In this document: positions 17,410 to 26,423 of the stretch, in pieces
Numbering within the stretch: position 1 is the stretch's first letter
How the letters are laid out: each line of letters opens with the position of its first letter
Assembly: GCA_963991145.1 (NCBI GenBank)
Contig: CAXDOZ010000002.1
Span: 1 to 63,235 of the forward strand
Direction: 5' to 3'
DNA: 63,235 bases
Source: CAXDOZ01 sp963991145
Lineage (GTDB): Bacteria > Bacteroidota > Bacteroidia > Chitinophagales > JABDMM01
The notes under the pieces: model-generated
The model's input: the letters and a program-made list of their open reading frames with translations, nothing else
What the model was told of the DNA's origin: nothing
Databases searched by the model: none
Translations under genes and position numbers: made by a program

Positions 17410-18304
17410 GCCATTCCGGCATTTGAGTGTATCCAATTTCAATTAATTGCTCTTTTAACTTTTGATTGTATGGATGAAAATGCTCTTGTAATTGAGCTAT
17501 TTCCTGAACAGTCATTTTTTCCTTCTTAGCTGATCCATTTATTGCATAATATATGGAGGCAATTGATCTCTTAATTTTTGGGTTGGCTGTCCAAAAGGAT
17601 TCAAACTTCTTAAAGCCCTTACGGGCGAATTTTTGGATACCTGCATTCTTGTACGACTGAGCTTTATTTTCTCTGGCAAAGCTCAAATCTTCAAATGGAG
17701 TTGAATCTAATTGTAACCATTCAGCCAGTTCGTTTAATAGACTTTGTGGAGATTCAAGAAGATCATCTTGAAAAATGAATTTAATCTTCTCCTCACCAAT
17801 TACTTTAATCCAGGAGTCAATCTGATCTGAATATTGAGACTCCTTTATTCCGAAGAGAACTTTGTTTGGACTTGCCTGCATTTCACTTTCTGAAGCGCTC
17901 AAGCAGTTTTGAATATATGTATTGAAATCTATATCCTTTGGTAAGTCTAAAGTTCTTTTTTTGAATTGGTAGAAAGAGAATAATCTTGAGATCGGCTCCC
18001 TTAGAAGGATAATTATTTTGGCATCTCCACAAACTTCCTTTATTGCTTTAGCGACCTTATCTCCTCCAAAAAAATACCTGGGAGTGGCCTCCATTCTGTA
18101 TTGTTGATCTGCGCACTGATCGAATTGGCTGTGATAATCTGAGATATCGGAGAGTTCTTCTCCCCATACGAGAGGGGTAAAGTAAAACGTCTCTTTGATC
18201 TTTGAGCCACAAATCTCTGGATGAGAAGCAAGGTAATTGAACAAGCTGGTAGTTCCTGACTTGTTTACGCCTACTATCAAAAGGTTTGGAGTCTTATTAT
18301 TCAT
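17396..18304 (-). CDS. Sulfotransferase (PAPS-dependent)
   Basis: 302 residues from ATG 18304 (MNNKTPNLLIVGVNKSGTTSLF); an ATG at 18340 adds 12 residues. The 5'-phosphosulfate-binding loop VNKSGTTSL is at residues 13-21 and the 3'-phosphate-binding motif REPISRLFSFY is in the middle, both diagnostic of carbohydrate sulfotransferases using PAPS. The following helix with N/K residues (ENKAQSYKN) fits HS-type enzymes. It most likely sulfates a sugar in the locally encoded surface glycan, which is inference from the neighbouring glycosyltransferase, flippase and second sulfotransferase. It converges on, and overlaps by 14 bp, the preceding unknown gene. Confidence 0.87.
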   Translation of the reverse strand: MNNKTPNLLIVGVNKSGTTSLFNYLASHPEICGSKIKETFYFTPLVWGEELSDISDYHSQFDQCADQQYRMEATPRYFFGGDKVAKAIKEVCGDAKIIILLREPISRLFSFYQFKKRTLDLPKDIDFNTYIQNCLSASESEMQASPNKVLFGIKESQYSDQIDSWIKVIGEEKIKFIFQDDLLESPQSLLNELAEWLQLDSTPFEDLSFARENKAQSYKNAGIQKFARKGFKKFESFWTANPKIKRSIASIYYAINGSAKKEKMTVQEIAQLQEHFHPYNQKLKEQLIEIGYTQMPEWLNQG

Positions 18305-18431
18305 TCTATCCTCAGAGGATTTAGGCCTGAAAGTAATCATTCATGAGAAATCCTGACATTGTTGAATAAGGCTGATTTAACAAGCATGGGGATTTCATTA
18401 TACTTGTGTTGACCAGTTCTCCCTCTGCAGA

Positions 18432-19880
18432 ATGTTATTCAACTCTATTGATTTTTGCATTTTTCTACCGATCGTTTTTGGTCTGTATTGGATGATCGGT
18501 TCCAGGAATCTCCGAGGACAGAACATCTTGCTACTTGCAGCCAGCTATATTTTTTATGGTTGGTGGGATTACCGGTTTCTTTCACTGATTATTCTAAGTT
18601 CGGTGGTAGACTACTTTGTAGGAATAGGGATCTTTCAATCTCAAAGTAAGTTGAGATCCAAGCTGCTTCTAACTTGTTCCCTGGTTTTTAATCTGGGCTT
18701 ACTGCTCTTTTTTAAGTACTTCAACTTCTTTGAGGAGAGCTTTGTAGAGGCATTCACCTTTGCAGGTTATAATCTTGAGTCTAGTTCTTTAAAGATCATT
18801 TTACCGGTAGGTATTAGCTTTTATACCTTCCAAACGCTTAGTTATTCTATAGATATCTATCGTGGAAACCTCCATCCAACCAGAGATCCGGTTGCCTTTT
18901 TTGCTTTTGTCTCTTTCTTTCCGCAACTCGTTGCCGGACCAATTGAAAGGGCTTCTAATCTCGTCCCCCAATTTCTAACGCATAGGGAGTTTAACTATGG
19001 AAAGGCGGTAGATGGGATGAGGCAAATGCTTTGGGGACTTGCCAAAAAGGTTGTAATAGCAGACAACTGCGCTACAGTAGTTGATCAGGTGTTTGCAAAT
19101 AGCGATTCCCAACCTTCGAGCATGTTGATTATTGGGGCAGTCTTTTTTGCCTTCCAGATCTATGGTGATTTCTCCGGATACAGTGATATGGCAATCGGTA
19201 TGTCGAGATTGTTTGGTTTTGACCTAATGAGGAATTTTGCCTACCCATACTTCTCCAGAGATATTGCTGAGTTCTGGCGTAGATGGCACATCTCCCTCAG
19301 TACCTGGTTTAGAGATTACCTATACATCCCTCTTGGAGGAAGCCGGGTTAACAAGGCAAAAGCAATTAGAAATGTAATGGTGGTCTTTTTGGTAAGTGGG
19401 TTCTGGCATGGTGCGAACTGGACCTTTATTGCCTGGGGATTTATTCATGCTCTACTATTTCTACCACTACTGTTAGGTGGCTTGAATCGATCAAACCTTG
19501 AGCACAAGGATGAGTATTCCTTATCGGAGGTGATAAGAGATGCTCTTAAGATGTTAAGCACATTTATACTGGTATGCTTTGCCTGGGTGTTCTTCAGGGC
19601 TCAAAGCATTGGCGACTCCTTCAACTATATCGAAGGGATTTTTAGTAATAAATTCCTTGATTCTAGCTTCTTTGATTCTGTTCCCAATTTGTATTTACCT
19701 GTAGTGGGAATATTTGTTCTTCTTATAGTAGAATGGGCTCAAAGATTTAGGCAGCACGGCCTGGATTTTACAGGTAGAAAAATTGCTTTTCCTATAAGAC
19801 TGGCAATTTATTATTCATTGATTTTCTGCATACTGTACTACGGACAGAGTGATCAGGACTTTATTTATTTCCAATTCTAA
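18432..19880 (+). CDS. MBOAT family O-acyltransferase (AlgI-like)
   Basis: 482 residues with about ten membrane helices. The characteristic AlgI/DltB features are present: FFPQLVAGPIERASNLVPQF, the amphipathic FSRDIAEFWRRWHISLSTWFRDYLYIPLGG region, and the active-site His in SGFWHGANWTFIAWGF followed by a second His in IHALLF. It passes acyl (usually acetyl) groups across the inner membrane to a periplasmic partner. The next gene overlaps its stop by one base (TAATG) and encodes an SGNH-like protein, the standard partner type. Together they probably O-acetylate the exported glycan. Confidence 0.93.
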   Translation: MLFNSIDFCIFLPIVFGLYWMIGSRNLRGQNILLLAASYIFYGWWDYRFLSLIILSSVVDYFVGIGIFQSQSKLRSKLLLTCSLVFNLGLLLFFKYFNFFEESFVEAFTFAGYNLESSSLKIILPVGISFYTFQTLSYSIDIYRGNLHPTRDPVAFFAFVSFFPQLVAGPIERASNLVPQFLTHREFNYGKAVDGMRQMLWGLAKKVVIADNCATVVDQVFANSDSQPSSMLIIGAVFFAFQIYGDFSGYSDMAIGMSRLFGFDLMRNFAYPYFSRDIAEFWRRWHISLSTWFRDYLYIPLGGSRVNKAKAIRNVMVVFLVSGFWHGANWTFIAWGFIHALLFLPLLLGGLNRSNLEHKDEYSLSEVIRDALKMLSTFILVCFAWVFFRAQSIGDSFNYIEGIFSNKFLDSSFFDSVPNLYLPVVGIFVLLIVEWAQRFRQHGLDFTGRKIAFPIRLAIYYSLIFCILYYGQSDQDFIYFQF

Positions 19881-20773
19881 TGAAGAAGTTCTTAAGACAA
19901 ACACTCATCGTTTTCGCTCCCTTAATTCTGGGATTGGTCCTTGTTGAGGGGTATAATAGAATTGTTGAAAATGAATACTCCTACAAAGATCAATGGGTAA
20001 AGGAGCATGCTAAGGAAATTCGATGGGTCGCACTTGGAAACTCTCATGCCTATTATGGGATCGAACCGTCAAAAATGGAAGCAGGTGGCTTTAATCTGGC
20101 CCTTCCGGGCCAATCTGTCTACCTGGATTATTTGTTGTTTGAGCATTACAATCCTGTTCTGGAGAATCTGGAGACCATAGTTGTAAATGTGTCTTATGCC
20201 TCATTCTACAGGAACCATGGAGTTGCCAAATGGAGAAGACCTTACTATTACCACAAAATGGGTATCGATTCTGATTCAATGGGTTTCTATAGCGTTTCCA
20301 AACTCTGTATGAGCTGTGGTCTTGGGTTTAAACCAGCCGTGAAACCCGTTCTTCAGAAGCTAAAAGGGAAGTCTAATGTTTTGTGCAATGAGGATGGATC
20401 ATTCAAAAAGAAGGAGCAAGAAACTGGGAATCTTGAAGGAGAGGGGAATTTAGAAAGACATCTTTCAGAATCTGGGAAAGGTTCTAATCAAAGAGCTATT
20501 TACCAGATGCTAAGTGAGCTTGCTTTAGAATCTGGTGTGCAGATCATTTTCGTGAAGCTGCCCAAAAGCCAATCTTATCTCAAGGGATTGCCAGAAGAAA
20601 AGGTTAAAGCAATGGACAATTTCATTTCTGATCTAGTGTCTTCAAACAATGGTTTTAGCTATCTCAATGCTTGTGACTCACTGGGGCTTGATGATTCCCA
20701 TTTCTCTGATATCGATCATATGAATTCCAAAGGAGCTGAGGTATTCTCTACTTGGCTAGATGCATACCTGTAG
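19880..20773 (+). CDS. SGNH-hydrolase-like protein, periplasmic partner of the MBOAT acyltransferase
   Basis: 297 residues. One N-terminal hydrophobic segment (LIVFAPLILGLVLVEGY) serves as signal anchor. The SGNH block I equivalent is ALGNSHAYYGI with the nucleophile Ser, and the C-terminal block V is DIDHMNSKGAEVF with the catalytic Asp-x-x-His arrangement. This resembles AlgJ/AlgX/DltD-type partners that move acyl groups from the MBOAT protein onto polysaccharide in the periplasm. The one-base overlap with the MBOAT gene supports co-function. Sequence similarity to named families is weak, so the assignment rests on the motif pair and context. Confidence 0.75.
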   Translation: MKKFLRQTLIVFAPLILGLVLVEGYNRIVENEYSYKDQWVKEHAKEIRWVALGNSHAYYGIEPSKMEAGGFNLALPGQSVYLDYLLFEHYNPVLENLETIVVNVSYASFYRNHGVAKWRRPYYYHKMGIDSDSMGFYSVSKLCMSCGLGFKPAVKPVLQKLKGKSNVLCNEDGSFKKKEQETGNLEGEGNLERHLSESGKGSNQRAIYQMLSELALESGVQIIFVKLPKSQSYLKGLPEEKVKAMDNFISDLVSSNNGFSYLNACDSLGLDDSHFSDIDHMNSKGAEVFSTWLDAYL

Positions 20774-20886
20774 CAATTTAAGCAGCTAAATCCTGTGGTA
20801 AAGTTGCCATTCTTGAGTTTTCGCCATTTTTCAACATTTTTGCTGCTTATTACAATTGAAGTATACCCTTAACAAAGCACCCTTTA

Positions 20887-21957
20887 ATGGAGTCTAAGTT
20901 TCTAGATTACCTGAGAGATCCAATCGGTCAGGATGACCTCGATTTCCATCAGTTTGAAGCAGAAGAAGAGCAGATCATCAGTGCAGTTTTTGTAAATCCC
21001 ATAACAAAAGCTGCCTATCCAATTGTTGGTGGAGTTCCAATCATGCTCCCCAATAGCTTTCCAAAAGAGTTCTTAGATAAATTCTCCAGCGAGTTAGCAG
21101 AGGTGAATGAAAAGTATGAAGGGAATCTCAGGTTTCAGAAATCTGATTTGAGTTGGAGTTTTTCAGCAGAGTGGGAGCATCACTTTAACACAGAGCTTAG
21201 CAAGACCTGGGGTTATTCCGTTCAGGAGCGTTATGACCAATTCCTTTTAAACATTCAATCAAGCAAAGAGGATTTACAGGGGAAATTTGTTTTAGATGGT
21301 GGCTGTGGAAATGGCGACCTAACCAAAGAGTTTGCGATCAATGGCTCTATTGCTTTTGGAGTAGACTATTCGGAAAGTGTTCTTTTCGCAGAGAAGCACA
21401 GAGACAATAAGAATACCTGTTTTGTTAGGGCAGATCTACGATTCCTTCCCTTTAGAAAGGACCTCTTTGATGTTATTGTCGCCAATGGTGTTATACATCA
21501 TACGCCAAGTACAGAAAAGACATTTCATGCTATCGCACCATTCGTAAAGAAAGAGGGCAAATATTATGTTTGGCTCTACTCTGAGAAAGGAAACTTTGGA
21601 TGGAGGGTCAAGAGAAAATTTTTCGATTTCTCAAGGATTATTGTTTGCAGACTTCCTGAGAAAATGCAGGATTGGATCGTGTCTCTTTATGTTTCAATTT
21701 TAAAATTGATCTATCCTAAATCGAACAAGGATAGAATGAAGATCGCAATGTATGATTCGATCACTCCCCGATGGAGATATTATCATACACCTGAGGAGGT
21801 GGCTCATTGGTATCATCAGGCAGGATTTGGTCCGGTAGTCTTAACACACTTCGATAATGTTTATGGATTTGGAGTTTACGCTCCAAAGATCCCTCAAGAA
21901 CAAACGCCGGGAAATCACTTTGGCGAGAAAGTGAATTATCACATGAATGAGGCTTAA
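20887..21957 (+). CDS. Methyltransferase with N-terminal Trm112-like domain
   Basis: 356 residues. The first ~55 residues resemble the Trm112/UPF0434 fold (FLDYLRDPIGQDDLDF then AYPIVGGVPIMLP), but without the zinc cysteines. A linker leads to a class I SAM-binding domain with motif I VLDGGCGNGDLT, acidic strand-2 DYSESVLFAEKH and FDVIVANGVIHHTP. Such fusions are common in polysaccharide loci and probably methylate a glycan or lipid-linked sugar; the acceptor is unknown. It stands 113 bp after the SGNH gene on the same strand, and its stop is 3 bp from the stop of the convergent flippase gene. Confidence 0.85.
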   Translation: MESKFLDYLRDPIGQDDLDFHQFEAEEEQIISAVFVNPITKAAYPIVGGVPIMLPNSFPKEFLDKFSSELAEVNEKYEGNLRFQKSDLSWSFSAEWEHHFNTELSKTWGYSVQERYDQFLLNIQSSKEDLQGKFVLDGGCGNGDLTKEFAINGSIAFGVDYSESVLFAEKHRDNKNTCFVRADLRFLPFRKDLFDVIVANGVIHHTPSTEKTFHAIAPFVKKEGKYYVWLYSEKGNFGWRVKRKFFDFSRIIVCRLPEKMQDWIVSLYVSILKLIYPKSNKDRMKIAMYDSITPRWRYYHTPEEVAHWYHQAGFGPVVLTHFDNVYGFGVYAPKIPQEQTPGNHFGEKVNYHMNEA

Positions 21958-21960
21958 TAC

Positions 21961-23433
21961 CTATTCCTCTTTATTCTTTTTTTCACTGAAGCTCATAATG
22001 GTCTTAAAGAGACCAGAAAAGTAAATTGCTACCAACGACAGGCATCCAATTGCAACAGATTTATACAGGATGTTTGGGATAGGAGAGAAGAGGTCTGGTA
22101 ATTGATGTCCTAGAAATACGATTCCCAATCCCAGGATAAATGCAAGGATCAGTTTTGGGTGAAAGGGGAGGAATCCAAAGAAACTATATAGAACGATCGA
22201 CCTTGAAACGTTGAGTACCAGCAGCGAAATTAAAGTGGCTAAAGCTGCGCCATTTAGTCCCATCTGCGGAATTAGTATGATGTTCAACACTACCATAAGA
22301 ATGCAGAACATGATGTTGATGATAGTTTCGTAAATGTACTTTGGACTATTAATCAAAATTGTTCCGTTAATTCCCCCAATAAGTTCAAACAACCTTCCTA
22401 CTCCGTAGATCAAGAACACAGAGATCCCAACAGCAAAAGATTTAGGCATGAATGTATACAGGTCATCAATTGATGCCCAGATCAGGCTAAAGATCACTCC
22501 ACCGGCGATAGTGTTGATCAAAGTGACATTCTTGTAGAGATTGTTTATTCCTGCCTGCTTTCCTTCATTCCAATATTTAGCGATAACAGGTCCGGTAACG
22601 CGGAAAAAGACCTTAGAAGGAACCAGAATTAGTGATGTTAGATAGACTGCAGTGGAGTAGATGCCATTTTCACCTAAACCAATCATCGCGGATATCATCA
22701 ATCCATCAAAGGTTAAAGTGAGTGTGTTGGTGATGCCTCCAAGCATAGAGAATAATGAATGCCTGATGAAAGGATAGATCTTCTCTCTTTTAAGATCATC
22801 TGATGAAAACTGCAAAGGCATCAACCCATCCAGGAAAAGCTTTATTACCAGAATAAGGAGTATGACAGTATAGCTCCCAACAAAGCATGCAACAAACCAA
22901 TCGAAATCGACTAATTCAAAATAATAAGCGAGAATAGATGCGGTCTGCAGGAGTCGAAGCATAACCTCCTGAAGGAAGTTGGGGAACACTGTTTTCAATA
23001 GTGCTTTTGACCAGGCTGCAAATACATAGAAGAAATGGAAACTTGCACCAAGAGGTAATATCAAAATAAAGTATGATGAGAATAATGGAGATCGGTCAGA
23101 GTAAAGATCTTCTATAGGTGATCGAAACAGTAAGACTAATGCTATAGATGCTACAATTCCAATAATGGAAACCAAACTGAAGATTGGAAGAAAAGAATTA
23201 TGTCTGTTGTCTTCAGTTTGAAATTTTGGGAAGTACTTTACAATAGAAAATTTCAATCCAAGGGTAGAAAATTGAATCAGCAACATGGCTGATTGAATGA
23301 AAATCCGAGTTAATCCCAGCTCTTCTTCCTGCAATAGATTTGGGAAAAGAAGAACTGCATTCACAAATCCAATCAGGATCCCTGTGTATGATACAGCTGT
23401 GTTTTGCAGTCCTTGTTTTCTAATTTCTCCCAT
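21961..23433 (-). CDS. MOP-superfamily polysaccharide flippase (Wzx-like)
   Basis: 490 residues with roughly 14 hydrophobic helices and a short basic C-terminus. The start (RKQGLQNTAVSYTGILIGFVNAVLLFPNLL) and the MATE-like central repeat (GENGIYSTAVYLTSLILVPSKVFFRVTGPVIAKYW) match the lipopolysaccharide/O-antigen exporter branch common in Bacteroidota. It would move lipid-linked oligosaccharide across the inner membrane. It is 12 bp downstream of asnB on the same strand and presumably in one operon with asnB and the second sulfotransferase. No Wzy polymerase is obvious nearby, so the unit exported may be short or polymerised elsewhere. Confidence 0.88.
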   Translation of the reverse strand: MGEIRKQGLQNTAVSYTGILIGFVNAVLLFPNLLQEEELGLTRIFIQSAMLLIQFSTLGLKFSIVKYFPKFQTEDNRHNSFLPIFSLVSIIGIVASIALVLLFRSPIEDLYSDRSPLFSSYFILILPLGASFHFFYVFAAWSKALLKTVFPNFLQEVMLRLLQTASILAYYFELVDFDWFVACFVGSYTVILLILVIKLFLDGLMPLQFSSDDLKREKIYPFIRHSLFSMLGGITNTLTLTFDGLMISAMIGLGENGIYSTAVYLTSLILVPSKVFFRVTGPVIAKYWNEGKQAGINNLYKNVTLINTIAGGVIFSLIWASIDDLYTFMPKSFAVGISVFLIYGVGRLFELIGGINGTILINSPKYIYETIINIMFCILMVVLNIILIPQMGLNGAALATLISLLVLNVSRSIVLYSFFGFLPFHPKLILAFILGLGIVFLGHQLPDLFSPIPNILYKSVAIGCLSLVAIYFSGLFKTIMSFSEKKNKEE

Positions 23434-23445
23434 CTATAATCTAAA

Positions 23446-25356
23446 TCAATCCATAAACTCTTCTAACCACAATTCAGTCATTACCAGATGCCAAACCTTT
23501 CTCGCATCCTTCGTAATGAAGTTTTGGTTAACCTTATCTACTTCCTCCGAATTGAATATTTCTCTGGTCTTTAGCTGTTCTAATTTATTCTCAATCAATT
23601 TTTGCATTTCAGGATTCATCCAAAACTTTGCCGGCACTGAAAATCCTTTCTTCTTCATAGTGAAGGTTCGCGGATCAGCTTTTGGTTTCAATATCTCTCT
23701 GAGGATGTATTTTCTTTCTGTCGTCTTTAACAGCAGATCCTGAGGAATTGTCATTGCATATTCGATCAATTTATGATCGAGTAATGGGAATCTCATTTCC
23801 AAAGAATGGAACATTGAAAATGCATCTCCTCTGTATAAAGTGTGATTTGCAAGAAAGTGCTTTGAGCTTAGATAAACCATTGCATCAAATAAACTCATTC
23901 CCTCAAGGTCGAAACGTTCGTCCCATATGTTTAATGAATTTTCTTGAATTGGGCCTTTGAATAATCTCTTCTTTTCTTCCTCACTGAAAAAGGAATAATT
24001 AGCTCCATAAAAGGTCCCATTGGTGTTTGAGAAAACCATGTTGTAGAGGATGTTCTCATTATATGAGTAATCCCTCTTTTTAAGTTTCAGTAAGGGACGA
24101 AGGAGTTTACGGAAAGGGTGATACTTGATATACTTGAATACAGGATAACCGCCAAAGAACTCATCTCCACCAAGACCATTCAAGATCACTTTCATGCCCT
24201 TTTCATGAGCAACCTTTGATAGAAAGTATACAGGAGGAAGGGCAAATGCAGGTTCTTCAAAACACCGCACATAATCATTCAATTCCGAGAATCCTGTTTT
24301 CGAATCAAAGACGCTTATGAGATGCTCAAGACCAAACTTCTTAGCATTTAATCCAGCGAGGTAAGATTCGTCTTCCTGGCTATTGGGGTCGAGAGCCAGA
24401 GTTAACCCTTTTAAATTCTGACTCTGATCGGCTGCCATTGCAGTAATCAGTGTAGAGTCAATGCCAGCGCTGAGAAATGAGCTGACTTCCACATCTGAAA
24501 TCAGTCTGTACTTTATTGATTCTGCAATCAGAGATTCTGTTTTCTCAAGGACTTCTTCTTTGGATTGACGAGTTCTAACTCCAGTAGGGAGATCCCAATA
24601 CTGTTCCTGTTTGATGTTTCCATTTTCAAGATCGATCTCGAGAAAATGTCCGGGTTTAACAGCCTGGATATTTTTAAATGCAGTTTGCGGTCTTGGACTA
24701 ACACGATAACTGAAATTATCCCAAAGACCTTCCCGGGATACCTCAGGTGTAATTAGGCCCGAAGCTAGTATAGTTCTGATCTCAGATCCAAAGATTAAAA
24801 CATCTCCTGCAATTGAATAGAATAGAGGTTTTATACCCAATCGGTCTCTGACTAAAAATGCCTTTTTTCTCTCCAGATCAATAAATGCAAAGGCAAACAT
24901 GCCACGGAGTTCCTCTAAACAGCTTAGACCCTTTTGTTTAAAAAGACTAAAAAGAACACGGGTGTCTGAATTGTAATTCCAGTTTTGCTCTTTTTCAAGA
25001 CCTGGTTCAAGTTCTTTGTAATTGTAGATCTCACCATTGAATACAAACAAGGATTGGGCACTTTCCTCATTGTCCATCATTGGTTGGTGTCCATTTTGAC
25101 TTAGATCAATGATTGAAAGTCGACGATGCCCAAGAAAAATGCTTGCAGTCTCTCCGAGATTACTACCTATTTGTGGCAGTTGATATTCATGAGGAGTATC
25201 CTGGCCGCCAAATAATTTAGTTTCAGTTTTTGAATAGGTTAAATAACCTTCATCGTCCGGACCGCGATGTCGCATTTCCGAGGTCATTTTTAATATTGCC
25301 TCTGCACCCTGAAATTCGCTCCCCTTTAGATTAATTAAGCCGCTAATTCCACACAT
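23446..25356 (-). CDS. asnB: Asparagine synthase (glutamine-hydrolysing) family protein
   Basis: 636 residues. The class II glutaminase domain begins MCGISG with the catalytic Cys2 exposed after Met removal, plus GHRRLS at 76-81 and FNGEIYNY near 107. The synthetase domain has the ATP pyrophosphatase loop SAGIDS at 296-301 and NGLGGDEFFGGYP. Paralogues inside glycan loci often amidate sugar carboxyl groups rather than make asparagine. Here it lies 12 bp upstream of the flippase and 4 bp downstream of a sulfotransferase, so uronic-acid amidation is an alternative to plain asparagine synthesis. The sequence alone does not decide. Confidence 0.9.
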   Translation of the reverse strand: MCGISGLINLKGSEFQGAEAILKMTSEMRHRGPDDEGYLTYSKTETKLFGGQDTPHEYQLPQIGSNLGETASIFLGHRRLSIIDLSQNGHQPMMDNEESAQSLFVFNGEIYNYKELEPGLEKEQNWNYNSDTRVLFSLFKQKGLSCLEELRGMFAFAFIDLERKKAFLVRDRLGIKPLFYSIAGDVLIFGSEIRTILASGLITPEVSREGLWDNFSYRVSPRPQTAFKNIQAVKPGHFLEIDLENGNIKQEQYWDLPTGVRTRQSKEEVLEKTESLIAESIKYRLISDVEVSSFLSAGIDSTLITAMAADQSQNLKGLTLALDPNSQEDESYLAGLNAKKFGLEHLISVFDSKTGFSELNDYVRCFEEPAFALPPVYFLSKVAHEKGMKVILNGLGGDEFFGGYPVFKYIKYHPFRKLLRPLLKLKKRDYSYNENILYNMVFSNTNGTFYGANYSFFSEEEKKRLFKGPIQENSLNIWDERFDLEGMSLFDAMVYLSSKHFLANHTLYRGDAFSMFHSLEMRFPLLDHKLIEYAMTIPQDLLLKTTERKYILREILKPKADPRTFTMKKKGFSVPAKFWMNPEMQKLIENKLEQLKTREIFNSEEVDKVNQNFITKDARKVWHLVMTELWLEEFMD

Positions 25357-25360
25357 CTAA

Positions 25361-26389
25361 TTACAGATTTTTAGATTCTCCCTGAAGGGAAATTCTTTTT
25401 GGTGCAAGTGAATATGTGTCCTGGCTTTCGAACCATGTATTGATTTCTATTATCTCAGATTCTGAGAAGTTTACGGTTTTTTTAAAGTCGAAGTTTTTTG
25501 GCAACTCCTTATTCCTGGATTTTAAGCTCACCCCAAAGTTTTTAAGTTGATTCTCAACTTTCTGAAGGTATTTGTCGGGTGAGTCGCAGAAATCCTCGTA
25601 TTGAACATCTATGGTTTTTGAATTTTGTGGCAGGTCTTTTTTTACTGCGCTTAAGATCTCCGAGACCTGTTTTGCAATCTGCATGTGAGCAGGCTCTTCC
25701 ATTAACCCGGGATATGAATTAGGTTTCATCAACCTCCATTGCTTATCATTTCCATAAGCCTTAATTCTTGCATCTTTTATACTGGAAGCAATTGCCCTGG
25801 GGTCTCTGATCACTCGAATGAAAATTGCCTCCGGAAATGTTTCGAGAATCGGCTTGATCGCAAGAGCAAGCTTTAAGTTTTTTGAAATGAAAGGGAGGTC
25901 AAAATGCTCAGTAAGGAAAGCAATTGTTGCTCTGATCTCAGCTGCATCTTTCTCAGAAAATGAAAAGTCTCCGTAGTAATCGTTTTCTCTCTCCGGGAAG
26001 AATTGGTCCCAGAAGAATAGAGCCCCATTCGGACCCACATCCTGATTTGTTCGTCCAAGACTACTTTCAAAATCAGACACGTAAGGCTTGAAGACATTGA
26101 GCCTGCTTTGGGTGTACCAGGCCATGGCATATCTATAAAATGCCATTTGATTTTGGATATAAGCAAAATGGTAGCGATGTACCATTAGCTGGTAAAATAG
26201 TGTGGTACCGCTTCTAGGTGGACCGATGACAAAGATTGGTGGATGTTTTAAACCTTTATCCTTGTAAGAGTCAAGGAGCTTTTTATTCTCTTTTCGATGA
26301 AATTTGCTCTGAAATTCATTCCATCTTTTAGATATCTCAAAACTGAGATGATCCTTGTCAATAAAGCGTTTAATCCTCTTCGATGGCAT
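25361..26389 (-). CDS. Sulfotransferase (PAPS-dependent), second copy
   Basis: 342 residues. After a basic N-terminus (~50 residues) comes the PAPS 5'-loop PPIFVIGPPRSGTTLFYQLM. The 3'-phosphate motif RVIRDPRAIASSI is near the middle, and a Lys-rich C-terminus follows. It is of the Sulfotransfer_3 type and only distantly similar to the one at 17.4-18.3 kb, so it is not a recent duplicate. It probably sulfates a different position or sugar of the same glycan. It sits 4 bp before asnB and 34 bp after the deacetylase-like gene, on the same strand, consistent with a single minus-strand operon. Confidence 0.87.
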   Translation of the reverse strand: MPSKRIKRFIDKDHLSFEISKRWNEFQSKFHRKENKKLLDSYKDKGLKHPPIFVIGPPRSGTTLFYQLMVHRYHFAYIQNQMAFYRYAMAWYTQSRLNVFKPYVSDFESSLGRTNQDVGPNGALFFWDQFFPERENDYYGDFSFSEKDAAEIRATIAFLTEHFDLPFISKNLKLALAIKPILETFPEAIFIRVIRDPRAIASSIKDARIKAYGNDKQWRLMKPNSYPGLMEEPAHMQIAKQVSEILSAVKKDLPQNSKTIDVQYEDFCDSPDKYLQKVENQLKNFGVSLKSRNKELPKNFDFKKTVNFSESEIIEINTWFESQDTYSLAPKRISLQGESKNL

Positions 26390-26423
26390 TTATAGTGAAT
26401 TCCAGTAACGCAATTTAAGACAA

